A model generated the notes under the pieces. That model was not told the origin of the DNA. It searched no databases and saw only the letters and a list, made by a program, of their open reading frames with translations. A stretch of DNA of 7,564 bases from Treponema sp. (GTDB lineage Bacteria > Spirochaetota > Spirochaetia > Treponematales > Breznakiellaceae), in NCBI GenBank assembly GCA_031272575.1, contig JAISTO010000202.1:1-7564 (forward strand). Direction: 5' to 3'. Positions within the stretch are counted from its first letter, which is position 1. The number at the start of each line of letters is the position of its first letter. Both the position numbers and the translations under genes were made by a program. Positions 1 through 6,324 of the stretch are shown one piece after another.

Positions 1-90
1 ACTAATCGTGTCTTTAATTTGGTGAAAATCGGTGATTATCTGTGTAAATCTGTGGATAAATTCTTAATCTAAGTTATGGGACAAGTTTAG
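1..90 (+). repeat. Left copy of ~100-bp inverted terminal repeat (cut by window edge)
   Basis: This AT-rich block matches the reverse complement of 7448-7547 at every base, except that the right copy has 10 extra bases. Its core is a series of degenerate decamers: ATCGGTGATT (29-38), ATCTGTGTAA (39-48) and ATCTGTGGAT (49-58). The rest is non-repetitive and ends at TTTAG (86-90), beyond which the two flanks diverge. The outer limit is unknown because the match begins at base 1. No ORF is supported here. It looks like one member of a dispersed intergenic repeat family; a transposon terminus is less likely because no transposase gene lies between the copies. Confidence 0.93.
51..59 (-). promoter_or_regulatory. 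Perfect DnaA-box 9-mer inside the left repeat
   Basis: The minus strand reads TTATCCACA, identical to the high-affinity DnaA-box consensus of E. coli oriC. The neighbouring decamer carries a related but mismatched 9-mer (TGTGTAAAT on the plus strand). The match is seen directly. Binding by DnaA is inferred, and a single box in a repeat may have no replication role. Confidence 0.4.
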
Positions 91-95
91 CCTCT

Positions 96-111
96 GGGGG
101 GGTAGGGGGGG
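96..111 (+). other. Double G7 tract, possible G-quadruplex
   Basis: Two runs of seven G separated by TA lie just inside the left repeat, about 90 bp upstream of the CHASE2 gene. The block can be read as four G3 runs with loops of 1, 2 and 1 nucleotides, which is a formal intramolecular G-quadruplex motif. Fold and function are inferred. Such homopolymer runs are also prone to slippage and sequencing error. Confidence 0.4.
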
Positions 112-197
112 TCACGAAAAAGGCCATCCTTCTGCTTAATTCGCAGTTCCCTCTGCTTTTTTGGAGCAAATCTGCCGAAAATATAGAAAAGGCTTAT

Positions 198-2525
198 ATG
201 TCACAAAAGAGCGTGTGGATCAGATTTCTTATTGCGGCTCTGCCTGCGGCCGGTATTGCGGTTTTCGGATGCTGGCTTCTTGCGGGGCCGAATTTACTTT
301 CTCATTACGATTTGCTCCTTGGGCTTCGGGGCCCCGCGCAGAGCGCGCCGGAAATCCTCGTGATCAACAGTCCGCGGAACGAGACGGCCGAGAGCCTTCT
401 CGAGCCCTCCTCGGCTGCCTCCGTGCTCATGAGCCTCGTGGAAATGCAGGCAAAATCCCTGATCATTCAAACGCCGGTGCTCGGTCTTTCCACACCTTCC
501 TCCGGGGACGAGGAAGAGATACTCCGCCGCTTCGACGAGGAGTTCAGTCTGCTCGGCGCGAACATACGCCGTCTCTTCGAGGGTATCCGGCTGGGCTCAG
601 TCAGCCCCACCGAGGCCGCGAGTTACGTGTCCGCGCTCGTCGAACTTTCCGAGAGCGGCAAGGAGCGGCTCGTGTCCGCGTATCTTGACCGCAGCCAGGA
701 GGGGCTCGCGCGCCTTCAAAAAGCGGCGGCGGTTTTCGGCGAACTGCGCCAGCCCTCAGGATTGAAAGTTGAGGTGATCGGCAGGGACGCGCGCCCTATC
801 CCTATGAGCCCAAGGGCCGACGCGCCGGATACCGAGGATTACTTTCATGCCGTGCCGGACAAAGACGGGGTGCTGCGGCGGGTTGCGCCGGCGCTCCGCA
901 CCGCGGAAGGGGCCTACATCGATCACATAGTGTACCGGGTACTGCAGGAAAAATGGACAGGCGTAAAACGAAGCGGCCGCATATTGGGGCCCTCATTAAA
1001 AATTGAACGCAGTCCCGGGGATACGATTTCTATCCCGCTGGATACGGGCGGGGCGATCATTGTTGAAAAACCAGGCGGTGAAAACGGATTCCGCAAAATC
1101 AACCTGTCATCATTTTTGGCATATAATGATGAAGATCGGGTCCTTCGCAAGGTTTTGGAAGATGCGAGTAATTTGGGAATTTTTCGGGATGTGCGGGGCG
1201 AGGAAAATCCGCTTATCCTGTACGATTACGCGCTCGATCTCCGTGAGGAATTAATCGAGGATCCGGCCCCGGAAAAAAAATATGAATGGATAAACGCGCG
1301 GAACAATTATCTCAAATATCTCGAAGCATTCGTATACAGCCCCGCGGAGATGCAGATTCTTTCGGAAACCGAAATCGCGCTCGCGGAAAAAGCGCTGGAT
1401 GACGACGGCTACGCCGCGCTGAACCAGCGCCGCGACGCGCTCATCGAGACCTTCCGCAAATTGAAAGAAAGTTTCCGTACGTTTTCAGCGCTGCGCAAAG
1501 ACCTCGATCGGAGTCTCGCGGGCGCTTTTTGCATCCTGGGGCCCGAAAACACGGACACCGAGGCCTCGGCGTTTTTGGCAAACGCGCTGATCACCGGCAG
1601 GAGCATTAAGGCCTGGCCCTTCCCCTGTGCCGCGGCGCTTGCCGTCCTGTGGGTGCTTCTCGTCTGCGCCTGCCTCTGCCGCCTCAGTGCCGCGAAGAGC
1701 GGGCTGCTCGGCCTCGTCTTTATCGTTGCGGGAACTTCCGGCTGCGTGTTCCTGTTTGTGCTGAGCGGCAACTGGTTCGATCCGCTGCCGCAGTTGGCCG
1801 CGACGCTCCTTGCGGTGGTTGTTTCGTTCTGCTATGCCTTCGGAATCAAGCGGGGTGAAAGGCGGCGCTTCTCCCAGGCCTACAGCGCGGTCGTGCCGCC
1901 CGCCTGCCTCGGGGTGCTGCTGCGCCAGGGGCAATGGCGCATGGACGAAAACACACCGGTCTGGGCCGCGGTCGTGGCGATAAAGGACCCCGAGTTGATC
2001 TATCTTGAAGACGGTGAGCAGCCGGGCATTGCCGGACGCTCCATCCTGACCTTTCAGCAGAACGCCGCGGAATTCTTCCGCCGCGCCGGCGCCGTGATCA
2101 TCGGCTGCGAGGGAGACCTCGTGATGGGCTGCTTCGGCTCGCCCCTCGAGCGGCTCGCATCCCAGCGGGGACGGGGGCCTTCCCCCTACGCGGACGGGGT
2201 CCACGCGAAGCAGTTCCCCGCGTCCGAGGCCTGGGCCGCGGTGCGGGAAATGCTCCGTTTCTCCCTCGCGGCCTCGTGGCGCTTCGCCGTCGACGCGGGG
2301 GAGTGCGTTTTCAACTGGAGCAGACTCTCCGGCTACCACGCTTTCGGCCGCCCGGTACTCCGCGCCCGCATACTTGCCAACTTAAGCCCGCGCTACAAGT
2401 CCAGGGTAATCGTGTCATCAAAAATGAATGAACTGCTGTCCGACCTGACCGTGCGCAAACTGGACGCGCTCCGCACCCATAACGGCGGCCCGCCGGAACC
2501 CTTTTTCGAGCCGGTTCTCCGGTAA
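198..2525 (+). CDS. CHASE2-domain membrane sensor with degenerate class III cyclase-like domain
   Basis: The 775-residue protein opens with a signal-anchor helix (about 8-29) and a large extracytoplasmic region (30-472). It starts like CHASE2 (YDLLLGLRGP, then a beta-strand EILVIN) and closes with the CHASE2-like FCILGPENT...FLANALITGRSI region (444-470). Three membrane helices follow (about 473-494, 500-523, 529-550), the usual CHASE2 layout, then a cytosolic domain (561-750). That domain resembles class III nucleotidyl cyclases: EGDLVMGCFGSP (638-649) matches the GDaimavFG loop, and YHAFGRPV...ILANL (713-729) matches the ytviGdpVNlAaRl region. Catalytic positions look lost, so it is probably a non-catalytic regulator or signal relay. 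The ATG follows AAAAGG (187-192) by 5 nt, and the hydrophobic anchor begins at once. The gene appears monocistronic, because a new promoter lies 20 bp after its stop. The ligand is unknown. Confidence 0.85.
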   Translation: MSQKSVWIRFLIAALPAAGIAVFGCWLLAGPNLLSHYDLLLGLRGPAQSAPEILVINSPRNETAESLLEPSSAASVLMSLVEMQAKSLIIQTPVLGLSTPSSGDEEEILRRFDEEFSLLGANIRRLFEGIRLGSVSPTEAASYVSALVELSESGKERLVSAYLDRSQEGLARLQKAAAVFGELRQPSGLKVEVIGRDARPIPMSPRADAPDTEDYFHAVPDKDGVLRRVAPALRTAEGAYIDHIVYRVLQEKWTGVKRSGRILGPSLKIERSPGDTISIPLDTGGAIIVEKPGGENGFRKINLSSFLAYNDEDRVLRKVLEDASNLGIFRDVRGEENPLILYDYALDLREELIEDPAPEKKYEWINARNNYLKYLEAFVYSPAEMQILSETEIALAEKALDDDGYAALNQRRDALIETFRKLKESFRTFSALRKDLDRSLAGAFCILGPENTDTEASAFLANALITGRSIKAWPFPCAAALAVLWVLLVCACLCRLSAAKSGLLGLVFIVAGTSGCVFLFVLSGNWFDPLPQLAATLLAVVVSFCYAFGIKRGERRRFSQAYSAVVPPACLGVLLRQGQWRMDENTPVWAAVVAIKDPELIYLEDGEQPGIAGRSILTFQQNAAEFFRRAGAVIIGCEGDLVMGCFGSPLERLASQRGRGPSPYADGVHAKQFPASEAWAAVREMLRFSLAASWRFAVDAGECVFNWSRLSGYHAFGRPVLRARILANLSPRYKSRVIVSSKMNELLSDLTVRKLDALRTHNGGPPEPFFEPVLR

Positions 2526-2544
2526 AAAATTTTTTGTAACCCTC

Positions 2545-2573
2545 TTGACATTTAAAAAAAAATAGTGTAGATT
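2545..2573 (+). promoter_or_regulatory. Sigma70-type promoter of the tRNA cluster
   Basis: A perfect -35 box TTGACA (2545-2550) and a -10 box TAGATT (2568-2573) are separated by 17 bp that include an A9 tract. The predicted start near 2580 leaves a leader of only a few bases before tRNA-Ser(GCT) at 2587, as is usual for a tRNA operon. It is likely the promoter for all three tRNAs and probably the two genes behind them. Confidence 0.8.
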
Positions 2574-2586
2574 AATAACATACCTT

Positions 2587-2674
2587 GGAGCGGTGACCGA
2601 GAGGCCGAAGGTGGCTCCCTGCTAAGGAGTTGTGCCCCTAAAGGGTACCGGGGGTTCGAATCCCCCCTGCTCCG
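2587..2674 (+). tRNA. tRNA-Ser(GCT)
   Basis: This 88-nt class II tRNA has acceptor arms GGAGCGG and CTGCTCC, discriminator G, a long variable arm, and the T-arm GGGGGTTCGAATCCCCC. The anticodon loop CTGCTAA places anticodon GCT at 2621-2623, reading the serine codons AGC and AGT. CCA is not encoded (the next bases are CAA), so a CCA-adding enzyme is needed. Confidence 0.97.
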
Positions 2675-2691
2675 CAATCCAGGTATAAAAA

Positions 2692-2778
2692 GGAGCGGTG
2701 TCCGAGCGGTTGAAGGAGACGGTTTCGAAAACCGTTGAACTCGTGAGGGTTCCGGGGGTTCGAATCCCCCCTGCTCCG
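2692..2778 (+). tRNA. tRNA-Ser(CGA)
   Basis: This 87-nt class II tRNA lies 17 nt after the first. Its acceptor stem, T-arm and discriminator G are identical to those of tRNA-Ser(GCT), as expected for shared seryl-tRNA synthetase identity. The loop TTCGAAA places anticodon CGA at 2726-2728, reading TCG. CCA is not encoded. Confidence 0.97.
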
Positions 2779-2779
2779 T

Positions 2780-2791
2780 CAGGGCGCCCTG
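2780..2791. other. 12-bp perfect palindrome between tRNA-Ser(CGA) and tRNA-Arg
   Basis: CAGGGCGCCCTG is followed by TTTT immediately before tRNA-Arg. In RNA it can form a 4-bp stem with a GCGC loop. It may help processing of the tRNA precursor or act as a weak pause site. The short stem and four T residues make an efficient terminator unlikely. Confidence 0.35.
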
Positions 2792-2795
2792 TTTT

Positions 2796-2869
2796 GAGGT
2801 TGTAGCTCAGCTGGATAGAGCTTCAGATTGCGGATCTGAAGGTCGGAGGTTCGAATCCTCTCAGCCTCA
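2796..2869 (+). tRNA. tRNA-Arg(GCG)
   Basis: This 74-nt tRNA has acceptor arms GAGGTTG and CAGCCTC, discriminator A, a D-arm with the arginine-type GCTGGATAG loop, and T-arm GGAGGTTCGAATCCTC (with flanking pairs). The anticodon stem TCAGA/TCTGA is perfectly paired, and the loop TTGCGGA gives anticodon GCG at 2830-2832, complementary to CGC. Most bacteria instead use ACG (edited to ICG by TadA) for CGN codons, so the G34 form is unusual. CCA is not encoded. All arms pair well, so a pseudogene is unlikely. Confidence 0.93.
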
Positions 2870-2897
2870 AAAGTAAGTTGTTCTATTGTAAGGATTT

Positions 2898-5240
2898 ATG
2901 AAACAGACAGACGGCGCGGGCGTTCCGGGCGTTTCTTTTCCACTTTCTCCCCATAAACAGAAAAGCGCGCGCCTGCGCTACAACGTGTTCAATATATGCA
3001 ACGCGATCTCGTGGCAGTTCCTCGTGGGGAACGTGCTCTCGCTCTTCGCGCTTCGCATGGGGGCCTCGTCCACCTATATTGGGCTGCTCTCCGCGCTTGC
3101 GTATGTGTCCTACTTTTTTCTCGTGCTCGGCAAGGCGCTCTCGCGGCGCTTCCCCATCGTGGTCATCTTCGCGTGCGCGTGGATAGTCCGCTCCCTGGCG
3201 ATGCTCCCGCTCGCGGCCGCGCCCTTCGTCTACGCGGCGGGGCTGCGGGACACGGCGCTCGTGCTCTGCCTGCTGGGGACCGCGGCCTTTCACTTCTTCC
3301 GCGGCATCGGCATGATAGCGAACAACCCGGTCCTCAGTTACCTTGCCGCCGGCCCCGACCGCGGCGCGTACATGACGCTTATCCAGATCATCAACAGTGT
3401 GACGGGCATGCTTGCCGGCGTTGCCATCGCGCTCGTGCTGGAGAAGGACCCGCCGCTCTTCCTCTACGGGGCGATCTTCGGCGCCGGCATACTCAGCGGC
3501 GTGGCGAGCGGGGTCCTGGTGCGGGGCGCGCCGGAGCCGCCCGCGGCAGAGCCGGCGCCGGATCCGCGCACGATGGTACCGCCGTCATCCTGGAGCGTAT
3601 ACCGCGAGGCCTTTGCGAACCAGGGGCTCCGCCGCTTCGTGATCATCTTTTTGCTGGCGGCGCTCTCGTCAGCCATCGCGCGGACCTTCATCACCGTGTA
3701 TGCGCGGGAGGTCTTTCAACAGGATGACGCCTGGCTTTCGCTCTATGCGGTCGCCGGCAGCCTCGGCAACGTGGCCATCGGGCTCCTGATCAAATTCCTC
3801 GTAGACCGCATAGGCGCAAAGCCGCTCTTCATGACCTGCATACTCACCGCGCTCCTCGGCATGATCCCCATCATCGCGTTTCCCCTGGGCTGGCTTGGGC
3901 GGCCCCTGCTTGCGGCAGGCTTCCTCGCGTTCACCTTTTTCATCATCAACCTGGGGTTCCTGGGGGCCGAAAACATCGCGCAGACCTACTTCCTCAGCCT
4001 CATTCCCGAGCGCCTCATGGTCGACATGGGGATACTCTACTTTTTCGTGTTCGGGGTGGCCGGGGCTGCCGGGGCCTTCGCCGGGGGTATAGTCCTCGAC
4101 ACCATGGCGGGCGTCGGGCTGTCCTACTTCATGGCCTTCAAACTGCTCTACCTGGCGCTGATCCTCTGCTGCGCGGTCACCATAGTCCTGCAGCGGGGGC
4201 TCGTGCCGCTCGGGGCGCTCTCGTTCCGGCGCTCGCTCGCGCTGCTCTTCTCGGTCAACGACCTCAAGGCGATCAGCCTGCTCGACCGGCTCCACAAGTC
4301 AAGCGACTCTGACGAAGAGGAGGCCCTGCTCGAGGCCCTGCACGGCGCGCCCTCGTCCCTGGCCACCGCGGAACTGCTGCAAAAGGCCCGCTCCCCGCGC
4401 CTCTCCGTGCGCCAGGATGCCCTCCGGGCGATCGACGCGCTCAAGACCCTCGAAAGCGAGGCCGAAGGGGCCCTTAAGGATGACCTTAAAAGTCACCCCT
4501 ATACGACCGCGTACCTCTCGGCGCGGATCCTGGGGACCCATGGGGTGATGGCCGCGATCCCCCTGCTGCGCGAGTGCCTGGGCTCGAAGGACTATATGCT
4601 TGCCGGCGAGGCCATGCTGGCGCTGGCGCGTCTTGGGGACAGCGCCTCGCGGCCCGCGATAGAGGCCCTCACCGCGGGCGCGGAGAACCCGCGGCTCAAG
4701 ATCATGGGGGTCGAGGCGCTCGGGCTCTATGGTGATGTCGAGTCACTGTCCGTTCTGCTGAACCTGCTGCTCGGCAAGCGGCCGCCCCCTTACCTCCGCG
4801 ACGAAACCGTGCTGGCCATGGCCGAGATACTGAACACCGAGCATGCCTTCTATCCGCTCCTCGTCCGCTTCGGCGAGGACGAGTCCTGCATGGAGCGCCT
4901 CGCGCTGGACGAGGCCGAGGCCGCGCTTGGCGACTGCAAGGGGGTGCTTGCGCACGGGAATCGGCGGCGCGGGGCCCGCAAGGGGGGCGCCGATGCCGCC
5001 GCCTTTGCCGAGGCCGCCGCGCGGTTCCTCCCCGCAATCGCCGCGTTTATCCGGGAGGGCGCGGGCGGCCCCCTCTCCGCGTGGATACTCAGTCTGCCGG
5101 AGCGCTGCGCCCCCCCGATTGCGCTCTCGCTCCTGGCCGAGGCGGTCCTCGACGCGGACTTGAGCGGGCATCGCCGGTTAAAACTGTTTATTGCGCACTG
5201 GGCCTGCGCGGCGCTGCGGGCCTGGGCAAAGGAGCATTGA
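2898..5240 (+). CDS. Major facilitator superfamily transporter with C-terminal HEAT-like repeats
   Basis: The protein has 780 residues; ordinary MFS permeases have 400-450. Residues about 30-432 hold roughly 12 membrane helices in two halves, split by a Pro/Ala-rich cytosolic loop (about 209-245). An MFS motif-A-like DRIGAKP (303-309) lies between helices 8 and 9, and its counterpart in the first half is degenerate (LSRRFP). After the last helix, residues about 455-780 are soluble and alpha-helical. They contain HEAT-like helical pairs, clearest at 500-517, 537-561, 566-592 and 599-625, with signatures such as AGEAMLALARLGD. The tail should be cytosolic and could bind a partner or gate transport. 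The substrate is unknown. The ATG follows AAGGA (2890-2894) at a short 3 nt; no better start is visible. The gene begins 28 bp after tRNA-Arg without a terminator and ends 1 bp before the FemABX gene. Confidence 0.85.
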   Translation: MKQTDGAGVPGVSFPLSPHKQKSARLRYNVFNICNAISWQFLVGNVLSLFALRMGASSTYIGLLSALAYVSYFFLVLGKALSRRFPIVVIFACAWIVRSLAMLPLAAAPFVYAAGLRDTALVLCLLGTAAFHFFRGIGMIANNPVLSYLAAGPDRGAYMTLIQIINSVTGMLAGVAIALVLEKDPPLFLYGAIFGAGILSGVASGVLVRGAPEPPAAEPAPDPRTMVPPSSWSVYREAFANQGLRRFVIIFLLAALSSAIARTFITVYAREVFQQDDAWLSLYAVAGSLGNVAIGLLIKFLVDRIGAKPLFMTCILTALLGMIPIIAFPLGWLGRPLLAAGFLAFTFFIINLGFLGAENIAQTYFLSLIPERLMVDMGILYFFVFGVAGAAGAFAGGIVLDTMAGVGLSYFMAFKLLYLALILCCAVTIVLQRGLVPLGALSFRRSLALLFSVNDLKAISLLDRLHKSSDSDEEEALLEALHGAPSSLATAELLQKARSPRLSVRQDALRAIDALKTLESEAEGALKDDLKSHPYTTAYLSARILGTHGVMAAIPLLRECLGSKDYMLAGEAMLALARLGDSASRPAIEALTAGAENPRLKIMGVEALGLYGDVESLSVLLNLLLGKRPPPYLRDETVLAMAEILNTEHAFYPLLVRFGEDESCMERLALDEAEAALGDCKGVLAHGNRRRGARKGGADAAAFAEAAARFLPAIAAFIREGAGGPLSAWILSLPERCAPPIALSLLAEAVLDADLSGHRRLKLFIAHWACAALRAWAKEH
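5228..5234 (+). promoter_or_regulatory. Shine-Dalgarno fixing the start of the FemABX gene
   Basis: AAAGGAG lies within the last codons of the MFS gene, 7 nt before ATG 5242. It favours that ATG over an upstream in-frame TTG at 5191, which would add 17 residues unlike the family. The stop TGA (5238-5240) and ATG are one base apart, so translation is probably coupled. Confidence 0.85.
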
Positions 5241-5241
5241 T

Positions 5242-6324
5242 ATGAGTGAAGAATCATTCCTCGCGGGCATGGAACGCGCGCCCCTCGAAGCCTGCGACGA
5301 CGCGGACTCCTTTTTGCAGTCCCGGTTTTGGGGCCTCTTCAAGGCCGCTTTCGGCTGGACCCCGCTCGCCTTTACCGCGGACTGGGGCACTTTCGGATCA
5401 AAACCGCTGCTCGTCATAAGCAGGCCGCTCGCTGCCGGGCTTTCGTTCGCATACGTCCCCTGGGGGCCGGAACTGCCCCGGGGTTTCCCCGGCGGCCCAG
5501 GCCCGCGCCGCGCCGCGCTGCTCGAAACGGCCCGCGCGCTGCGGCCCTTCCTGCCAAAAAGCACCTGCTTTGTCCGCTTCGACCCCCATTGGGAGGCGAT
5601 GCCGGCGGTGCCGGCATCGCCGCTCGCGCCCCCGCTGCGGAAGGCCGGCGCGGACGTACAGCCCCCGGATACGGTACTGGTCAACCTTGCGCAGACCGAA
5701 GAGGCGCTCCTTGCCGGCATGAAGCCGAAGTGCAGGTACAACGTACACCTCAGCGGCCGCAAAGGGGTCGCAATCCGCGAGGCCGGCGCGGCGGGCCTGG
5801 AGTCATTTTATCGCCTGCTGACGGTTACCGCGGCAAGGGACGGCATTGCGGTACACAGCCGCGGCTACTACGAGACGCTCTTCCGTCTTGCGGCGGAGGG
5901 GACGGGGCGCGAGAGGGCTCTCTGCTACCTCGCCTCGCACGAAGGCGATGACCTGGCCGCCGCGGTCGTGCTGCAGCGGGGGCCGCATGCGGTCTACCTG
6001 TACGGGGCGTCCTCGGACCGCAAGCGCAATCTGATGGCCCCCTACGGCCTCCAGTTCCGGGCCATGCTGGACGCAAAGGCCGCGGGCTGCGTCGATTACG
6101 ACCTCTTCGGCATACCCCCGGATGACAATCCGGCGCATCCCATGGCGGGGCTTTACCGCTTCAAGACGGGCTTTGGAGGAGCCGTGGTGCTTGGTCAGGG
6201 GAGTTGTGATTATCCTTACAAGCCGCTGTGGGCAAGTCTTTTTCGCGCCGCGGAAAAAGTGCGCCGCGCCCGCCGGACCGCCCGACGAGCAGCCCGCCCG
6301 CGCGCTACTTCTTCGGCGGAATAA
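5242..6324 (+). CDS. FemABX-family aminoacyltransferase (peptidoglycan interpeptide bridge type)
   Basis: The 360-residue protein matches the FemA/FemB/FemX fold of two GNAT-like subdomains. Visible hallmarks are FLQSRFWGLFKAAFGW (24-39), YVPWGPELPRG (71-81), the basic KPKCRYNVHLSGRKG segment (161-175), FYRLLTVTAARDG (189-201) and the C-terminal GLYRFKTGFGG (303-313). Family members transfer an amino acid from aminoacyl-tRNA to the peptide stem of a peptidoglycan precursor at the cytosolic membrane face; a few act on other amine acceptors. The length is near single-domain FemX-like enzymes, and no coiled-coil arm like that of FemA/FemB is apparent. Which residue it adds cannot be read from sequence. 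The C-terminus (336-356) is very Arg/Ala-rich and may be a surface or membrane-lipid contact. The gene is coupled to the MFS-HEAT gene and overlaps the convergent LysM gene by 20 bp. Confidence 0.87.
   Translation: MSEESFLAGMERAPLEACDDADSFLQSRFWGLFKAAFGWTPLAFTADWGTFGSKPLLVISRPLAAGLSFAYVPWGPELPRGFPGGPGPRRAALLETARALRPFLPKSTCFVRFDPHWEAMPAVPASPLAPPLRKAGADVQPPDTVLVNLAQTEEALLAGMKPKCRYNVHLSGRKGVAIREAGAAGLESFYRLLTVTAARDGIAVHSRGYYETLFRLAAEGTGRERALCYLASHEGDDLAAAVVLQRGPHAVYLYGASSDRKRNLMAPYGLQFRAMLDAKAAGCVDYDLFGIPPDDNPAHPMAGLYRFKTGFGGAVVLGQGSCDYPYKPLWASLFRAAEKVRRARRTARRAARPRATSSAE

Noticed and set aside
1..60. CRISPR array or replication origin from the decamer repeats
   Set aside because: The 10-bp units are contiguous without spacers, and one perfect DnaA box per copy with no dnaA/dnaN neighbourhood is insufficient for an origin.
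132..162. Two alternative 4-bp stems (CTGC/GCAG and GCAG/CTGC followed by T6), resembling an attenuator before the sensor gene
   Set aside because: The stems are too short to be stable and no leader peptide or ligand-binding RNA fold is visible.
1485..2339. Long minus-strand open frame (284 codons) opposite the sensor gene
   Set aside because: It lies antisense to conserved cyclase-like and membrane segments, its translation is low-complexity and charged with no recognisable domain, and high GC makes long spurious frames common.
2510..2536. CCGG-TTCT-CCGG hairpin followed by A6T6 at the end of the sensor gene, considered as a terminator
   Set aside because: The stem is only 4-5 bp and the T run is separated from it by A residues, so termination is not supported.
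3669..4295. Minus-strand open frame (208 codons) opposite the MFS helices
   Set aside because: It is a Glu/Arg/Pro-rich shadow of a strongly supported membrane protein, with no ribosome-binding site or family resemblance.
5191..5241. TTG start extending the FemABX protein by 17 residues
   Set aside because: There is no fitting Shine-Dalgarno, whereas AAAGGAG is ideally placed for ATG 5242 and the extension is unlike the family.
4702..5257. Several Arg/Ala-rich frames on both strands over the HEAT-like tail
   Set aside because: They are compositional artefacts of GC-rich codons; the plus-strand HEAT reading explains the region.
6238..6259. Inverted repeat CTTTTTC / GAAAAAG near the end of the FemABX gene, considered as a terminator
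   Set aside because: It lies within coding sequence, neither direction has a U tract after the stem, and the arms are mostly A:T.
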